From: Ectopseudomonas khazarica
Lineage (GTDB): Bacteria; Pseudomonadota; Gammaproteobacteria; Pseudomonadales; Pseudomonadaceae
NCBI RefSeq assembly: GCF_004521985.1
Contig: NZ_SBHZ01000005.1
Location: forward strand, 277,522 to 341,521
Direction: 5' to 3'
DNA: 64,000 bases
Numbering within the stretch: the first letter of the stretch is position 1; every line of letters starts with the position of its first letter. The translations under genes and the position numbers were made by a program. Below are positions 8,831-18,453 of this stretch, piece by piece. The notes below the pieces were generated by a model. It saw nothing but the letters and a program-made list of their open reading frames with translations, had not been told where the DNA came from and searched no databases.

Positions 8831-8863
8831 GACTACATATTTCATCAGATGGAATATGTAGTC
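8831..8863. promoter_or_regulatory. Candidate NrtR operator, pncA-proximal 33-bp palindrome
   Basis: Perfect 11-bp arms GACTACATATT and AATATGTAGTC. The centre is also nearly self-complementary (CATC-a-GATG), with one mismatched pair overall. The left arm overlaps a -35-like TTGACT (8829-8834), so binding would block pncA transcription. Confidence 0.65.
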
Positions 8864-8889
8864 ACTCACACGCAGAAAGGAGGCACACC

Positions 8890-9534
8890 ATGAAGATCGC
8901 CAGCTTCGACGTCGATGCCCAGAAAGGCTTCACCCCGCTGTGCCCCAACGAGCTGCCGGTGCCCGAGGGCGATGCCATCGTGCCGGCGCTCAATCAGCTG
9001 GCCGCGCGGGCGCAGCTGCGCATCGGCAGCAAGGACGCGCACAGCCCGCAGGCCGCCTGGGTCGTCGACAGCCACGCGGAGATGCTGCGCCCCCTGCCCC
9101 TGGCCAATGCCGACCTGACCTGGGTCAGCCACTGCGTACCCGGCACCCCTGGCTTCGAACTGCTCGACGGCCTGCCCGCGCCGCTGGACTATGACTACTT
9201 CGTGTGGAAAGGCGTGGAACCGGACCTGCACCCGTACGGCGCCTGTTACCACGACCTGGCCGAGAAGCGCAGCACGGGCGTGATCGAGTTTCTCCGGCAC
9301 AATGACGTCGAGCGTGTACTGGTCGGCGGCCTGGCGCTGGACTACTGCGTCAAGACCACCGCTCTGCAACTGCGCCGTGCAGGCTTCGAGGTGATCGTCT
9401 ACCTGCCCGCCTGCCGCGCTATCGCCGAAGAAACGGCCGTGCCGGCCTGCCGCGCGATGAACGACGCCGGCATTACCCTCGCCGCCAGCCAGGAAGAGCT
9501 GGATGCGATCCTGACTCTGGAGACCCAAGGATGA
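8890..9534 (+). CDS. pncA: Nicotinamidase
   Basis: A 214-aa isochorismatase-fold hydrolase that converts nicotinamide to nicotinate. The catalytic triad is visible as Asp9 (FDVDAQKGF), Lys107 (FVWKG) and Cys153 (LDYCVKTTA). The metal site is visible as Asp49 and His51 (SKDAHSP) plus His81 (SHCVPGTPG). A strong AAGGAGG lies 6 nt before the ATG. The stop overlaps the pncB start as ATGA. It is the first gene of the pncA-pncB-nadE salvage operon, probably repressed by NrtR when NAD is plentiful. Confidence 0.93.
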   Translation: MKIASFDVDAQKGFTPLCPNELPVPEGDAIVPALNQLAARAQLRIGSKDAHSPQAAWVVDSHAEMLRPLPLANADLTWVSHCVPGTPGFELLDGLPAPLDYDYFVWKGVEPDLHPYGACYHDLAEKRSTGVIEFLRHNDVERVLVGGLALDYCVKTTALQLRRAGFEVIVYLPACRAIAEETAVPACRAMNDAGITLAASQEELDAILTLETQG

Positions 9535-10730
9535 GCGACAGCATTTTCGCCGACCGTATCGTGCAGAACCTGCTCGACACCGACCTGTACAAGCTGACGA
9601 TGATGCAGGCGGTGTTGCACAACTACCCCAATGCCGAGGTGGAATGGGAGTTCCGCTGCCGCAACAGTGAAGACCTGACGCCCTACCTGGCCGAGATTCG
9701 CTACCAGTTCGAGCGCCTCAGCGAGCTGAGCCTGACGGTCGACCAACTGGCCTTCCTCGAACGCATTCCGTTCATCAAGCCGGACTTCATCCGCTTCCTC
9801 AGCTTGTTCCGCTTCAACCTGCGCTACGTGCACACCAGCATCGAAGACGGCCAGTTGAGCATCCGCCTGCGCGGCCCCTGGCTGCACGTGATCCTCTTCG
9901 AAGTGCCGCTGCTGGCCATCATCAGCGAAGTGCGCAACCGCTATCGCTACCGCGAAGTGGTGCTGGAGCAGGCCGCCGAGCGCCTCTACGAGAAAATCGA
10001 CTGGCTGCGCAGCGAGGCCAGTGACGACGAGCTGGCCGGCTTCCAGCTCGCCGACTTCGGCACCCGCCGGCGCTTCTCCTACCGTGCGCAGGAGCAGGCC
10101 GTGCGCATCCTCAAGCGCGACTTCCCCGGGCGCTTCGTCGGCACCAGCAACCTGCACCTGGCCCGCGAGTTCGAACTCAAGCCCATCGGCACCATGGCCC
10201 ACGAATGGCTGATGGCCCACCAGCAGCTCGGCCCGCGCCTGATCGACAGCCAGAGCGCCGCACTGGACTGCTGGGTCCGCGAGTACCGGGGCCAGCTGGG
10301 CATCGCCCTGACCGACTGCATCACCATGGACGCCTTCCTGGCCGACTTCGATCTGTACTTCGCCAAGCTGTTCGACGGCCTGCGCCACGACTCGGGCGAC
10401 CCGCTGGTCTGGGCGGAAAAGGCCATCGCCCACTACGAGAAGCTCGGCATCGATCCGCTGAGCAAGACCCTGGTGTTCTCCGACGGGCTCGACCTGGAGA
10501 AGTCGCTGCGCCTCTACCGTGCACTTTCCGGGCGAATCCACGTAAGCTTCGGGGTCGGCACCAACCTGACCTGCGACATCCCCGGCGTCGAGCCGATGAA
10601 CATCGTGATCAAGATGATCGCCTGCAACGGCCAACCCGTGGCGAAGATTTCCGACACGCCCGGCAAGACCCAATGCCGCGACGAGAATTTCGTCAGCTAC
10701 CTGAAACACGTCTTTCGCGTGACCCAGTGA
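9531..10730 (+). CDS. pncB: Nicotinate phosphoribosyltransferase
   Basis: A 399-aa enzyme of the Preiss-Handler pathway that makes nicotinate mononucleotide from nicotinate, PRPP and ATP. Family features include [15 protein letters not shown] at the N-terminus, the [12 protein letters not shown] segment, and [12 protein letters not shown] with VFSDGLD near the C-terminus. Length is typical of the bacterial short form. Its start overlaps the pncA stop and nadE follows after 10 nt, so it supplies the middle step of a complete nicotinamide-to-NAD route, apart from nadD, which is elsewhere. Confidence 0.95.
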   Translation: MSDSIFADRIVQNLLDTDLYKLTMMQAVLHNYPNAEVEWEFRCRNSEDLTPYLAEIRYQFERLSELSLTVDQLAFLERIPFIKPDFIRFLSLFRFNLRYVHTSIEDGQLSIRLRGPWLHVILFEVPLLAIISEVRNRYRYREVVLEQAAERLYEKIDWLRSEASDDELAGFQLADFGTRRRFSYRAQEQAVRILKRDFPGRFVGTSNLHLAREFELKPIGTMAHEWLMAHQQLGPRLIDSQSAALDCWVREYRGQLGIALTDCITMDAFLADFDLYFAKLFDGLRHDSGDPLVWAEKAIAHYEKLGIDPLSKTLVFSDGLDLEKSLRLYRALSGRIHVSFGVGTNLTCDIPGVEPMNIVIKMIACNGQPVAKISDTPGKTQCRDENFVSYLKHVFRVTQ

Positions 10731-10740
10731 GGACCCAGAC

Positions 10741-11568
10741 ATGAGCAACCGCCAAGCCGAAATCGCCGCCGCCCTCGACGTGGTGCCGCCGTTCGCCGAC
10801 GACGCCGCGCTGAACGCGGAAATCGAGCGACGCAAGACCTTCATCAAGCACGTGCTCAAGCAATCCGGCCTCAAGGTGCTGGTGCTGGGCATCAGCGGTG
10901 GCGTCGACTCCCTCACCGCCGGGCGCCTGGCGCAGCTTGCGGTCGAGGAACTGCGCGCGGAAACCGGCGACAGCGCCTACCGCTTCATCGCCGTGCGCCT
11001 GCCGCACAACGCTCAGCACGATGAGCAGGATGCACAGGACTCGCTGAAATTCATCCGCGCCGACGAAGACGACACCGTGAACATCGCCGGGGCGGTCAAC
11101 GGCCTCGGCGAGCAGGTCACCCACCTGCAGAAGCTGAGCGACGCCCGCCGCGACTTCGTCGTCGGCAACGTCAAGGCGCGCATCCGCATGGTCGCCCAGT
11201 TCGCCATCGCCAACGCCAACAACGGCCTGGTGATCGGCACTGACCACGCAGCCGAGGCGGTGATGGGCTTCTTCACCAAGTTCGGCGATGGCGCCTGCGA
11301 CCTTGCCCCGCTGTCCGGCCTGGTGAAAAACCAGGTACGCGCCATCGCCAGGCACCTGGGAGCACCGCAGCACCTGGTGATGAAGACCCCGACCGCCGAC
11401 CTGGAAGAACTGCGCCCGGGCAAGCCGGACGAGGAAGCGCATGGCGTGACCTATGCCGAGATCGACGCCTTCCTGCATGGCGAGGCCGTCAGTGACGAGG
11501 CCTATGCCACTATCGTGCGCACCTACGACAACACCCGCCACAAGCGTGAGCTGCCTCTGGTGCCCTGA
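10741..11568 (+). CDS. nadE: NAD+ synthetase, ammonia-dependent
   Basis: A 275-aa N-type ATP pyrophosphatase that converts nicotinate adenine dinucleotide to NAD+ using ammonia. The ATP-binding P-loop SGGVDS is at residues 52-57 ([15 protein letters not shown]). [18 protein letters not shown] and [15 protein letters not shown] match the E. coli NadE type. It has no N-terminal glutaminase (nitrilase) domain. It is the last gene of the salvage operon and is followed by a strong bidirectional terminator. Confidence 0.95.
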   Translation: MSNRQAEIAAALDVVPPFADDAALNAEIERRKTFIKHVLKQSGLKVLVLGISGGVDSLTAGRLAQLAVEELRAETGDSAYRFIAVRLPHNAQHDEQDAQDSLKFIRADEDDTVNIAGAVNGLGEQVTHLQKLSDARRDFVVGNVKARIRMVAQFAIANANNGLVIGTDHAAEAVMGFFTKFGDGACDLAPLSGLVKNQVRAIARHLGAPQHLVMKTPTADLEELRPGKPDEEAHGVTYAEIDAFLHGEAVSDEAYATIVRTYDNTRHKRELPLVP

Positions 11569-11580
11569 GCAACGGGCAGA

Positions 11581-11609
11581 AAAAAGCCGGGCAAGCGCCC
11601 GGCTTTTTC
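11581..11609. terminator. Bidirectional terminator between nadE and dcd
   Basis: AAAAAGCCGGGC and GCCCGGCTTTTT around a 4-nt loop, flanked by A- and T-tracts, so it can terminate both nadE (+) and dcd (-). Confidence 0.85.
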
Positions 11610-11624
11610 ATGCCTGCGAAAACA

Positions 11625-12191
11625 TCAGGCCTTGGGCAGTGTCACCCCGGTCTGGCCCTGGTACTTGCCACCACGGTCACGGTAGGAGACCTCGCAGGCC
11701 TCATCGGACTGCAGGAAAAGCATCTGCGCCACGCCTTCGTTGGCGTAGATCTTGGCCGGCAGGTTGGTGGTGTTGGAGAACTCCAGGGTCACGTGGCCTT
11801 CCCATTCCGGCTCCAGCGGCGTGACGTTGACGATGATGCCGCAGCGCGCGTAGGTGCTCTTGCCCAGGCAGATGGTCAGCACGTCACGCGGAATGCGGAA
11901 GTACTCGACGGTGCGGGCCAGGGCGAAGGAGTTCGGCGGGATGATGCAGACGTCGCTCTTGATGTCGACGAAGCTCTTCTCGTCGAAGTTCTTCGGGTCT
12001 ACCACGGCGGAGTGAATATTGGTGAACACCTTGAATTCATCTGCGCAGCGCACGTCGTAGCCGTAGCTGGAGACACCGTAGGAGATCACCCGGCTGGCGT
12101 CGGCGCCACGCACCTGGCGCTCGACGAAGGGCTCGATCATGCCGTGTTCCTGGGCCATGCGGCGAATCCACTTGTCCGATTTGATGCTCAT
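11625..12191 (-). CDS. dcd: dCTP deaminase
   Basis: A 188-aa trimeric enzyme that deaminates dCTP to dUTP for thymidylate synthesis. The start at 12191 gives the standard N-terminus [13 protein letters not shown]. The nucleotide-binding segment KSTYARCG is at 111-118, and the catalytic region [14 protein letters not shown] carries the general-base Glu137. The C-terminal [12 protein letters not shown] tail closes over the nucleotide. Length and motifs match the Dcd (not bifunctional DCD-DUT) group. It is divergent from the cold-shock gene and precedes apbC and metG as in other pseudomonads. Confidence 0.95.
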   Translation of the reverse strand: MSIKSDKWIRRMAQEHGMIEPFVERQVRGADASRVISYGVSSYGYDVRCADEFKVFTNIHSAVVDPKNFDEKSFVDIKSDVCIIPPNSFALARTVEYFRIPRDVLTICLGKSTYARCGIIVNVTPLEPEWEGHVTLEFSNTTNLPAKIYANEGVAQMLFLQSDEACEVSYRDRGGKYQGQTGVTLPKA

Positions 12192-12491
12192 GGCGAAGGG
12201 TCCTGAGTGGGCGATTACGAAAAAGTGAGCGCATCTTACCGATGCGCGCGCCACGCATCAAAGATTGCCCGCCGAGCGCTTGGTCATTATTTGCAAAAAA
12301 GCTGCATCGACCATTCGCACTTGGCGATAAAAACACGTATGGTGTGCCCACTGTGCTGCATGTGTCACCGCGAATCGCTACTAGATGCCCAGATTTCGAT
12401 CCAAACATCGTCCGACTCCTAGTACTCGTTGCACTCAGTCCCGGCCTGGGCTTTTCCAGGGCTGCTATTACTTTTGTTAGGAGACATCAAC
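12192..12491. other. Divergent dcd / cold-shock gene intergenic region
   Basis: 300 bp without a supported gene. It must carry the dcd promoter and a promoter plus 5' leader for the cold-shock gene. An AGGAG lies 8 nt before the cold-shock ATG. A GC hairpin, CCCGGCCTGGGC-like, sits near 12441-12465 in the leader. I could not assign convincing -35/-10 hexamers. Confidence 0.4.
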
Positions 12492-12704
12492 ATGTCCAAT
12501 CGTCAGACTGGCACCGTCAAGTGGTTCAACGATGAGAAAGGCTACGGCTTCATCACTCCGCAATCCGGTGACGACCTGTTCGTTCACTTCAAAGCCATCC
12601 AGGCCGACGGATTCAAGACCCTGAAGGAAGGCCAGCAGGTTTCCTTCGTGGCTACCCGTGGCCAGAAAGGCATGCAAGCTGAAGAAGTTCAGATCGTTGG
12701 TTGA
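12492..12704 (+). CDS. Cold-shock domain protein
   Basis: A 70-aa single cold-shock domain that binds single-stranded nucleic acid. RNP1 (KGYGFI, 16-21) and RNP2 (LFVHF, 29-33) are intact. The start at 12492 has TTAGGAG upstream; the longer in-frame ORF from 12429 lacks homology. It resembles CspA/CapB-type proteins of Pseudomonas, which act as RNA chaperones. Whether this paralogue is cold-inducible cannot be told from the sequence. Confidence 0.93.
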   Translation: MSNRQTGTVKWFNDEKGYGFITPQSGDDLFVHFKAIQADGFKTLKEGQQVSFVATRGQKGMQAEEVQIVG

Positions 12705-12724
12705 TCTGCGCTTTTGAGCTGCTG

Positions 12725-12754
12725 AAAAAGCCCCGCCTAGTGCGGGGCTTTTTT
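12725..12754 (+). terminator. Terminator of the cold-shock gene
   Basis: AAAAAGCCCCGC and GCGGGGCTTTTTT around a 5-nt loop, 20 nt after the stop. Confidence 0.88.
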
Positions 12755-12773
12755 GTGCCTGTTTGTACGCCCT

Positions 12774-12820
12774 GTGGGAGCGGATCGATGCGCGAGATTC
12801 GCGGCTGAAGCCGCTCCTAC
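12774..12820. repeat. REPIN (inverted pair of REP palindromes)
   Basis: GTGGGAGCGGATCGATGCGC and the inverted partner GGCTGAAGCCGCTCCTAC form a hairpin typical of Pseudomonas REP doublets. It is the same family as the element inside the carboxylase gene at 62592-62652 and the fragment at the right window edge. Confidence 0.8.
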
Positions 12821-12872
12821 AAAAGCGGCAGCCCAGGGTGGCTGGGGCGAAGCCAATGGAGCGTCGGCGCTA

Positions 12873-13059
12873 CCCGCTCCCGCTTGCGGGAGAGGGGCTG
12901 GGGAGAGGGTGATGCTGGCGGCGCCGTACTGCGGAAGTACCTACAGTGTTGCCCCCTGTGCACCTGAAGGGATGCGCCGACAAGCACGAGAGCCAAAACC
13001 GCTGCGCCGAGCGCCCTCTCCCGCCCTTCGGGCACCCTCCCCCACGAATGGGAGAGGGT
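12873..13059. repeat. Inverted pair of GGGAGAGGG-type repeats
   Basis: The left element (12873-12914, CTCCCGCTTGCGGGAG with GGGGAGAGGG) and right element (13011-13059, CCCTCTCCC to GGGAGAGGG) are inverted copies about 100 bp apart. The same family recurs at 21152-21178 and 60094-60187. The whole 12705-13086 gap carries this, the terminator and the REPIN, and no gene I can support. Confidence 0.7.
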
Positions 13060-13086
13060 CAGCAGATGGCTGCTGCGCAGCCGCTC

Positions 13087-14175
13087 TCAATCATCACTGA
13101 TTTCGATGCTCGGCATGCTCGGCTTGCCGGCCTGGGCGATGCGCGCGCCCACCTTGCGTGCCAGCTCCTGATAGATCATGGCGATCTGGCTTTCCGGATC
13201 GGCCACCGTGGTCGGCTTGCCGTCGTCGGCCTGCATGCGGATGGCCATCGACAGCGGCAGGGATGCCAGCAGCTCGACGCCGTACTGCGCGGCCAGCTTC
13301 TCGCCACCGCCTTCGCCGAACAGATGCTCGGCATGGCCGCAGTTGGAGCAGATGTGCACGGCCATGTTCTCCACCACGCCGAGCACCGGGATGTGCACCT
13401 TGCGGAACATCTCCACGCCCTTGCGGGCATCCAGCAGGGCCAGGTCCTGCGGCGTGGTGACGATCACGCTGCCGGCCACCGGCACCTTCTGCGCCAGGGT
13501 CAGCTGGATGTCGCCGGTGCCCGGCGGCATGTCCACCACCAGGTAGTCGAGCTCGTTCCAGGCGGTCTGGGTGATCAGCTGCAGCAGCGCACCGCTGACC
13601 ATCGGCCCGCGCCAGACCATCGGGGTGTTGTCGTCGGTGAGAAAGGCCATGGACATCACCTGCACGCCATGGGCTTCGAGCGGCACGAACCACTTCTGCT
13701 CCTTGACCAGCGGTCGGGTGCCTTCGGCGATGCCGAACATGATGCCCTGGCTCGGGCCATAGATGTCCGCATCGAGAATACCGACCCGCGCCCCTTCGCG
13801 GGCCAGCGCCAGCGCCAGGTTGGCAGCGGTGGTGGACTTGCCCACGCCACCCTTGCCCGAGGCCACCGCGATCACGTTCTTCACCCCTTGCAAGGCTGGC
13901 ACCTGGGCCTGCCCCTGGTGCGAGTCGATCACGCAATCGACCTGCACGCGCGCACTGTCGACGGCGTCGAGGTTCTCCAGCGCCATCTGCAGCATCTGCG
14001 CCCAGCCGTTCTTGAACAGGCCGGCGGCGTAACCGAGTTCCAGGCGCACGGAGACCCGCCCGCCCTGGATGTCGACCTCACGCAGGCAGCCGGCGCTGAC
14101 CGGGTCCTGATCGAGGTGGGGGTCGGTGAACTGACGCAGACAGGCTTCGACCGCTTCGCGGGTGACGGCACTCAT
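13087..14175 (-). CDS. apbC: Fe-S cluster carrier ATPase ApbC/Mrp
   Basis: A 362-aa protein. An N-terminal MIP18/DUF59 domain (about 5-85) is followed by a P-loop NTPase domain with a deviant Walker A, SGKGGVGKST (106-115), and DADIYGPSQ. The cluster-binding CSNC pair (Cys276, Cys279) is intact. Mrp/ApbC proteins carry 4Fe-4S clusters to apoproteins in the cytosol. Divergent from metG across 171 bp, an arrangement conserved in many gammaproteobacteria. Confidence 0.93.
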   Translation of the reverse strand: MSAVTREAVEACLRQFTDPHLDQDPVSAGCLREVDIQGGRVSVRLELGYAAGLFKNGWAQMLQMALENLDAVDSARVQVDCVIDSHQGQAQVPALQGVKNVIAVASGKGGVGKSTTAANLALALAREGARVGILDADIYGPSQGIMFGIAEGTRPLVKEQKWFVPLEAHGVQVMSMAFLTDDNTPMVWRGPMVSGALLQLITQTAWNELDYLVVDMPPGTGDIQLTLAQKVPVAGSVIVTTPQDLALLDARKGVEMFRKVHIPVLGVVENMAVHICSNCGHAEHLFGEGGGEKLAAQYGVELLASLPLSMAIRMQADDGKPTTVADPESQIAMIYQELARKVGARIAQAGKPSMPSIEISDD

Positions 14176-14346
14176 GCAAGAACTCCAGAAGGCAGGCAGG
14201 AAATCAGAGCGTCATCTTAACAGCAGCCACGGGCCGCGAGCGTCACGCCGCGAGCAACAACGACGCTCGTTGTCGCTGGTGGCTTGCAGACTGTCGCTGC
14301 TTTATAGTTGCTGACTTCCCTCGTTTTACCAGTGCAGCCGATCACC

Positions 14347-16383
14347 ATGACCGAAGCCCGCAAGATCCTCGTTACCAGCGCCCTCCCCTATGCCAACGGT
14401 TCGATCCACCTCGGCCACATGCTCGAGTACGTACAGACCGACATGTGGGTGCGCTACCAGAAACTGCGCGGCAACCAGGCCATCTACGTCTGTGCCGACG
14501 ACGCCCACGGCTCGGCCATCATGCTGCGCGCCGAGAAGGAGGGCATCACGCCCGAGCAACTGATCGACGGTGTGCGCGCCGAGCACATGGCCGATTTCGC
14601 CGAGTTCAGCGTGGCCTTCGACAACTACCACTCGACCCACTCGGAAGAAAACCGCGAGCTGTCGTCCTCGATCTACCTGGCGCTGCGCGACAAGGGCCAC
14701 ATCGCCACGCGCGCGGTCACCCAGTACTTCGACCCCGAGAAGGGCATGTTCCTCGCCGACCGTTTCATCAAGGGCACCTGTCCGAAGTGCGGCACCGAGG
14801 ACCAGTACGGCGACAACTGCGAGAAATGCGGCGCCACCTACTCGCCGACCGAGCTGAAGAACCCGAAGTCGGCCATCTCCGGCGCCACCCCGGTGCTCAA
14901 GGAGTCGCAGCACTTCTTCTTCAAGCTGCCGGACTTCGAAGCCATGCTCAAGCAGTGGACCCGCTCCGGCGCCCTGCAGGAGGCGGTCGCCAACAAGATC
15001 GCCGAATGGCTCGACGGCGGCCTGCAGGAGTGGGACATCAGCCGCGATGCGCCCTACTTCGGCTTCGAGATTCCCGATGAGCCGGGCAAGTACTTCTACG
15101 TCTGGCTGGATGCGCCGATCGGCTACATGGCCAGCTTCAAGAACCTCTGCTCGCGCCGCCCGGAACTGGACTTCGACGCCTTCTGGGGCAAGGATTCCAG
15201 CGCCGAGCTGTATCACTTCATCGGCAAGGACATCGTCAACTTCCACGCCCTGTTCTGGCCAGCCATGCTCGAAGGCGCCGGCTACCGCAAGCCGACCGCC
15301 GTCAACGTGCACGGCTACCTGACCGTCAACGGGCAGAAGATGTCCAAGTCGCGCGGCACCTTCATCAAGGCGCGCACCTACCTGGACCACCTGAACCCGG
15401 AATACCTGCGCTACTACTACGCCAGCAAGCTGGGCCGTGGCGTCGATGACCTCGACCTGAACCTCGAGGACTTCGTGCAGAAGGTCAACTCCGACCTGGT
15501 CGGCAAGGTGGTCAACATCGCCAGCCGCTGCGCCGGTTTCATCCACAAGGGCAACGGCGGCCTGCTGGTCGCCGCCGACCCCGAGCCGGAGCTGTGGAAC
15601 GCCTTCCGCGCCGCCGCGCCGAGCATCGCCGAGGCCTACGAGGCACGCGACTTCTCCCGCGCCATGCGCGAGATCATGGCGCTGGCCGACCGCGCCAACG
15701 CCTGGATCGCCGACAAGGCCCCCTGGGCCCTGAACAAGGTGGAAGGCAAGCAGGCCGAGGTGCAGGAAATCTGCGCCCTGGGCATCAACCTGTTCCGCCA
15801 GCTGGTGATCATGCTCAAGCCGGTGCTGCCGCAACTGGCCGCCGACGCCGAGGCCTTCCTCAATGTCGCCCCGCAGACCTGGGCCGACCTGGCGCTGCCG
15901 CTGGCCAACCACCAATTGAACCCGTTCAGCCCGCTGCTGACCCGTATCGAACAAGCGAAGATCGACGCCATGACCGAAGCCTCCAAGGAAGACCTGGCCG
16001 CCGAAGCCGCCAAACCACAGGGCAACGGCGAGCTGGCCAAGGACCCGCTGGCGGCCGAGATCAACTTCGATGCCTTCGCCGCCGTCGACCTGCGCATCGC
16101 GCTGATCGAGAAGTGCGAATTCGTCGAGGGCGCCGACAAGCTGCTGCGCCTGTCGCTGGATATCGGTGACGAGAAGCGCAATGTGTTCTCCGGCATCAAG
16201 TCCGCCTACCCGGACCCGAGCAAGCTGGAAGGCCGCCTGACCCTGTACGTCGCCAACCTGGCGCCGCGCAAGATGAAGTTCGGCATCAGCGAGGGCATGG
16301 TCCTGGCGGCCGGCCCCGGCGGTGAAGACATCTACCTGCTCAGCCCGGACAGCGGCGCCAAGCCGGGCCAGCGCGTCAAGTAA
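14347..16383 (+). CDS. metG: Methionyl-tRNA synthetase
   Basis: A 678-aa class I aminoacyl-tRNA synthetase. The start at 14347 ([18 protein letters not shown]) is the usual one; the in-frame ATG at 14308 would add 13 unconserved residues. HLGH is at 21-24 and KMSKS at 331-335. The zinc-knuckle cysteines CPKCG and CEKCG lie near 144-165. The C-terminal 105 residues form the EMAP-II-like tRNA-binding/dimerisation domain ([18 protein letters not shown] onward). Complete and normal length. Confidence 0.97.
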   Translation: MTEARKILVTSALPYANGSIHLGHMLEYVQTDMWVRYQKLRGNQAIYVCADDAHGSAIMLRAEKEGITPEQLIDGVRAEHMADFAEFSVAFDNYHSTHSEENRELSSSIYLALRDKGHIATRAVTQYFDPEKGMFLADRFIKGTCPKCGTEDQYGDNCEKCGATYSPTELKNPKSAISGATPVLKESQHFFFKLPDFEAMLKQWTRSGALQEAVANKIAEWLDGGLQEWDISRDAPYFGFEIPDEPGKYFYVWLDAPIGYMASFKNLCSRRPELDFDAFWGKDSSAELYHFIGKDIVNFHALFWPAMLEGAGYRKPTAVNVHGYLTVNGQKMSKSRGTFIKARTYLDHLNPEYLRYYYASKLGRGVDDLDLNLEDFVQKVNSDLVGKVVNIASRCAGFIHKGNGGLLVAADPEPELWNAFRAAAPSIAEAYEARDFSRAMREIMALADRANAWIADKAPWALNKVEGKQAEVQEICALGINLFRQLVIMLKPVLPQLAADAEAFLNVAPQTWADLALPLANHQLNPFSPLLTRIEQAKIDAMTEASKEDLAAEAAKPQGNGELAKDPLAAEINFDAFAAVDLRIALIEKCEFVEGADKLLRLSLDIGDEKRNVFSGIKSAYPDPSKLEGRLTLYVANLAPRKMKFGISEGMVLAAGPGGEDIYLLSPDSGAKPGQRVK

Positions 16384-16404
16384 ACCACACGCCAGGAGGC
16401 CTCG

Positions 16405-17172
16405 ATGAAACCATGGATGGTGGCAACGCTTGCGTTCGTCCTGGCGGGTTGCTCAGACCCGTCGGGCCTGCCGCAGGGCGGCGCCCTGCAGGGCGAACGC
16501 AACAAGGCCGACAGCTACCTGGCCTATGAACACCATGTGGCCATCGAACTGCCCGCCGAGCGTATCGGCGAGCGTATCGCGGCTACCCGCGAGGCGTGCC
16601 TGAGCGAGCGCTTCGGCGCCTGCAGCCTGATCACGGCGCAACAGAGCAGCGGCCAGGCGCCACGTGGCGAACTGACCCTGCGCATCGTCCCCGATGGCGT
16701 CGAGGCCATCACCCTGCTCGCCAGCGCAGACGGTGAACTGACCAGCCGCACCACCCATGCCGAGGACCTGGCCCAGGCGGTTGCCGACAACCGTCGCCAG
16801 CACGAGCAGCTGTTGCGCCAGCAGCGCACCCTGCAGCAATTCGAGAAACGCGACGACCTCGCCGTCGCCGACCTGCTTGCCCTGGCCCGTGAACAGGCCG
16901 CCCTGGACGTGCAGCTGCAGGCCATCGCCCAGGACGCCGCCCAGCAGCAACGGCGCCTGGACACCAACCTGCTGACCCTGCGCTTCAGCAGCCCCTACGA
17001 GCGTTCGCCCCTGGGGCGCATTGGCGAAGCGTTCTCGCGCCTGCAGGACAACCTTGCCGAAGGCACCGCCAACCTGATCGAGTTCATCGGCTATGGCCTG
17101 CCCTTCCTCATCGTGCTGTTCCCCCTGGCCCTCGGCCTGCGCAAACTGTGGCGACGCCTCACCCGTCACTGA
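16405..17172 (+). CDS. DUF4349 lipoprotein
   Basis: A 255-aa protein with AGGAGG upstream. Its signal sequence ends in the lipobox LAGC (Cys at about 16). The layout is typical of DUF4349: an extracytoplasmic alpha/beta region, a long coiled coil (about 125-190, rich in Q, L and R), then one C-terminal membrane helix (about 226-245) and a basic tail. Function unknown. It sits between metG and the rsx operon and may be co-transcribed with metG (21-nt gap). Confidence 0.8.
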   Translation: MKPWMVATLAFVLAGCSDPSGLPQGGALQGERNKADSYLAYEHHVAIELPAERIGERIAATREACLSERFGACSLITAQQSSGQAPRGELTLRIVPDGVEAITLLASADGELTSRTTHAEDLAQAVADNRRQHEQLLRQQRTLQQFEKRDDLAVADLLALAREQAALDVQLQAIAQDAAQQQRRLDTNLLTLRFSSPYERSPLGRIGEAFSRLQDNLAEGTANLIEFIGYGLPFLIVLFPLALGLRKLWRRLTRH

Positions 17173-17296
17173 GTCCAGCTGTGACGAATGGTCGCCAAGT
17201 GCAGGCGATTCGCCGCATGCGGCTTGTATGGCCAGGGCTGCTTCCCGATAATAGGCGCCCTTTTCCTAAGGCCTTTGCGCATTCGACGGCAACCCG

Positions 17297-17881
17297 ATGA
17301 CCGAACTCGTCCTGATCATGGTCAGCGCCATCCTGGTCAACAACTTCGTGCTGGTGCAGTTCCTCGGCCTGTGCCCGTTCATGGGCGTGTCGAAGAAGAT
17401 CGAAACCGCCATCGGCCTGTCGCTGGCCACCACCTTCGTGCTGACCCTGGCGGCCATGTGCAGCTACCTGGTGCAGCAATACGTGCTGAAACCGCTGGAT
17501 CTGGAGTTCCTGCGCACCATCAGCTTCATCCTGGTGATTGCCGTGACCGTGCAGTTCACCGAGATGGTGGTGAACAAGACCAGCCCCCTGCTGTACCGCG
17601 TGCTGGGCATCTTCCTGCCGCTGATCACCACCAACTGCATCGTGCTCGGCGTGGCCCTGCTCAACGCCAACAAGAGCGAGTTCACCTTCATCACCGCCAC
17701 CGTCAACGGCTTCGCCGCCGGCCTGGGCTTCTCCCTGGTGCTGGTGCTGTTCGCCGCCATGCGTGAGCGCATCGCCATCGCCGACGTACCCAAGTCCTTC
17801 CAGGGCGCGGCCATCGGCATGATCACCGCTGGCCTGATGTCGCTGGCGTTCATGGGCTTCTCAGGGCTGATCAAGCTATGA
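17297..17881 (+). CDS. rsxA: Rsx/Rnf electron transport subunit A
   Basis: A 194-aa inner-membrane protein with six predicted helices, paralogous to Rsx[20 protein letters not shown] and [17 protein letters not shown] are family signatures; the conserved Cys in each half ligates the membrane-embedded 2Fe-2S cluster shared with RsxE in Rnf structures. It is the first gene of rsxABCDGE. The complex couples ferredoxin/NAD(H) redox to ion transport and, in E. coli, keeps SoxR reduced. Its stop overlaps the rsxB start. Confidence 0.95.
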   Translation: MTELVLIMVSAILVNNFVLVQFLGLCPFMGVSKKIETAIGLSLATTFVLTLAAMCSYLVQQYVLKPLDLEFLRTISFILVIAVTVQFTEMVVNKTSPLLYRVLGIFLPLITTNCIVLGVALLNANKSEFTFITATVNGFAAGLGFSLVLVLFAAMRERIAIADVPKSFQGAAIGMITAGLMSLAFMGFSGLIKL

Positions 17882-18453
17882 GCCTGGTCCTGGTCGCGAT
17901 CGCCGCGCTGCTCGCGCTGTGCCTGATCGCCGGCGCCATCCTCGGCTTCGCCGCCGTGCGCTTTCGCGTCGAGGGCGACCCCATCGCCGAGCAGATCAAC
18001 GCCCTGCTGCCGCAGACCCAGTGCGGCCAGTGCGGCTACCCCGGCTGCAAGCCCTACGCCGAGGCCATCGCCGGCGGCGACAAGATCAACAAGTGCCCGC
18101 CCGGTGGCGAGGCGACCATCGCCGCCCTGGCCGACCTGCTCGACGTCGAGCCGGAGCCACTGGACGCGGTGGAAGGCGAGAAGCCGCAGATGGTCGCCTT
18201 CATCCGTGAGGCGGAGTGCATCGGCTGCACCAAGTGCATCCAGGCCTGCCCGGTGGACGCCATCGTCGGTGCGGCGCGGCAGATGCATACGGTGATCGTC
18301 AGCGAGTGCACCGGCTGCGACCTGTGCGTCGAGCCCTGCCCGGTGGACTGCATCGACATGCTCGAAGTCGGCAGCACGGTGCAGAGCTGGAAATGGGACA
18401 AGCCACTGGCGCCCGGCCAGCTGATTGCCAGTGACCGGGAGCAGGCCGCATGA
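17878..18453 (+). CDS. rsxB: Rsx/Rnf electron transport subunit B (Fe-S protein)
   Basis: A 191-aa protein with an N-terminal membrane anchor (about 2-25). A 4-Cys motif, [15 protein letters not shown], with a later CPPGG coordinates one 4Fe-4S cluster. Two ferredoxin-type motifs, [16 protein letters not shown] and [16 protein letters not shown], carry two more. It passes electrons between the soluble and membrane parts of the Rsx complex. Overlaps rsxA and rsxC by 4 bp (ATGA), indicating translational coupling. Confidence 0.96.
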   Translation: MSLVLVAIAALLALCLIAGAILGFAAVRFRVEGDPIAEQINALLPQTQCGQCGYPGCKPYAEAIAGGDKINKCPPGGEATIAALADLLDVEPEPLDAVEGEKPQMVAFIREAECIGCTKCIQACPVDAIVGAARQMHTVIVSECTGCDLCVEPCPVDCIDMLEVGSTVQSWKWDKPLAPGQLIASDREQAA

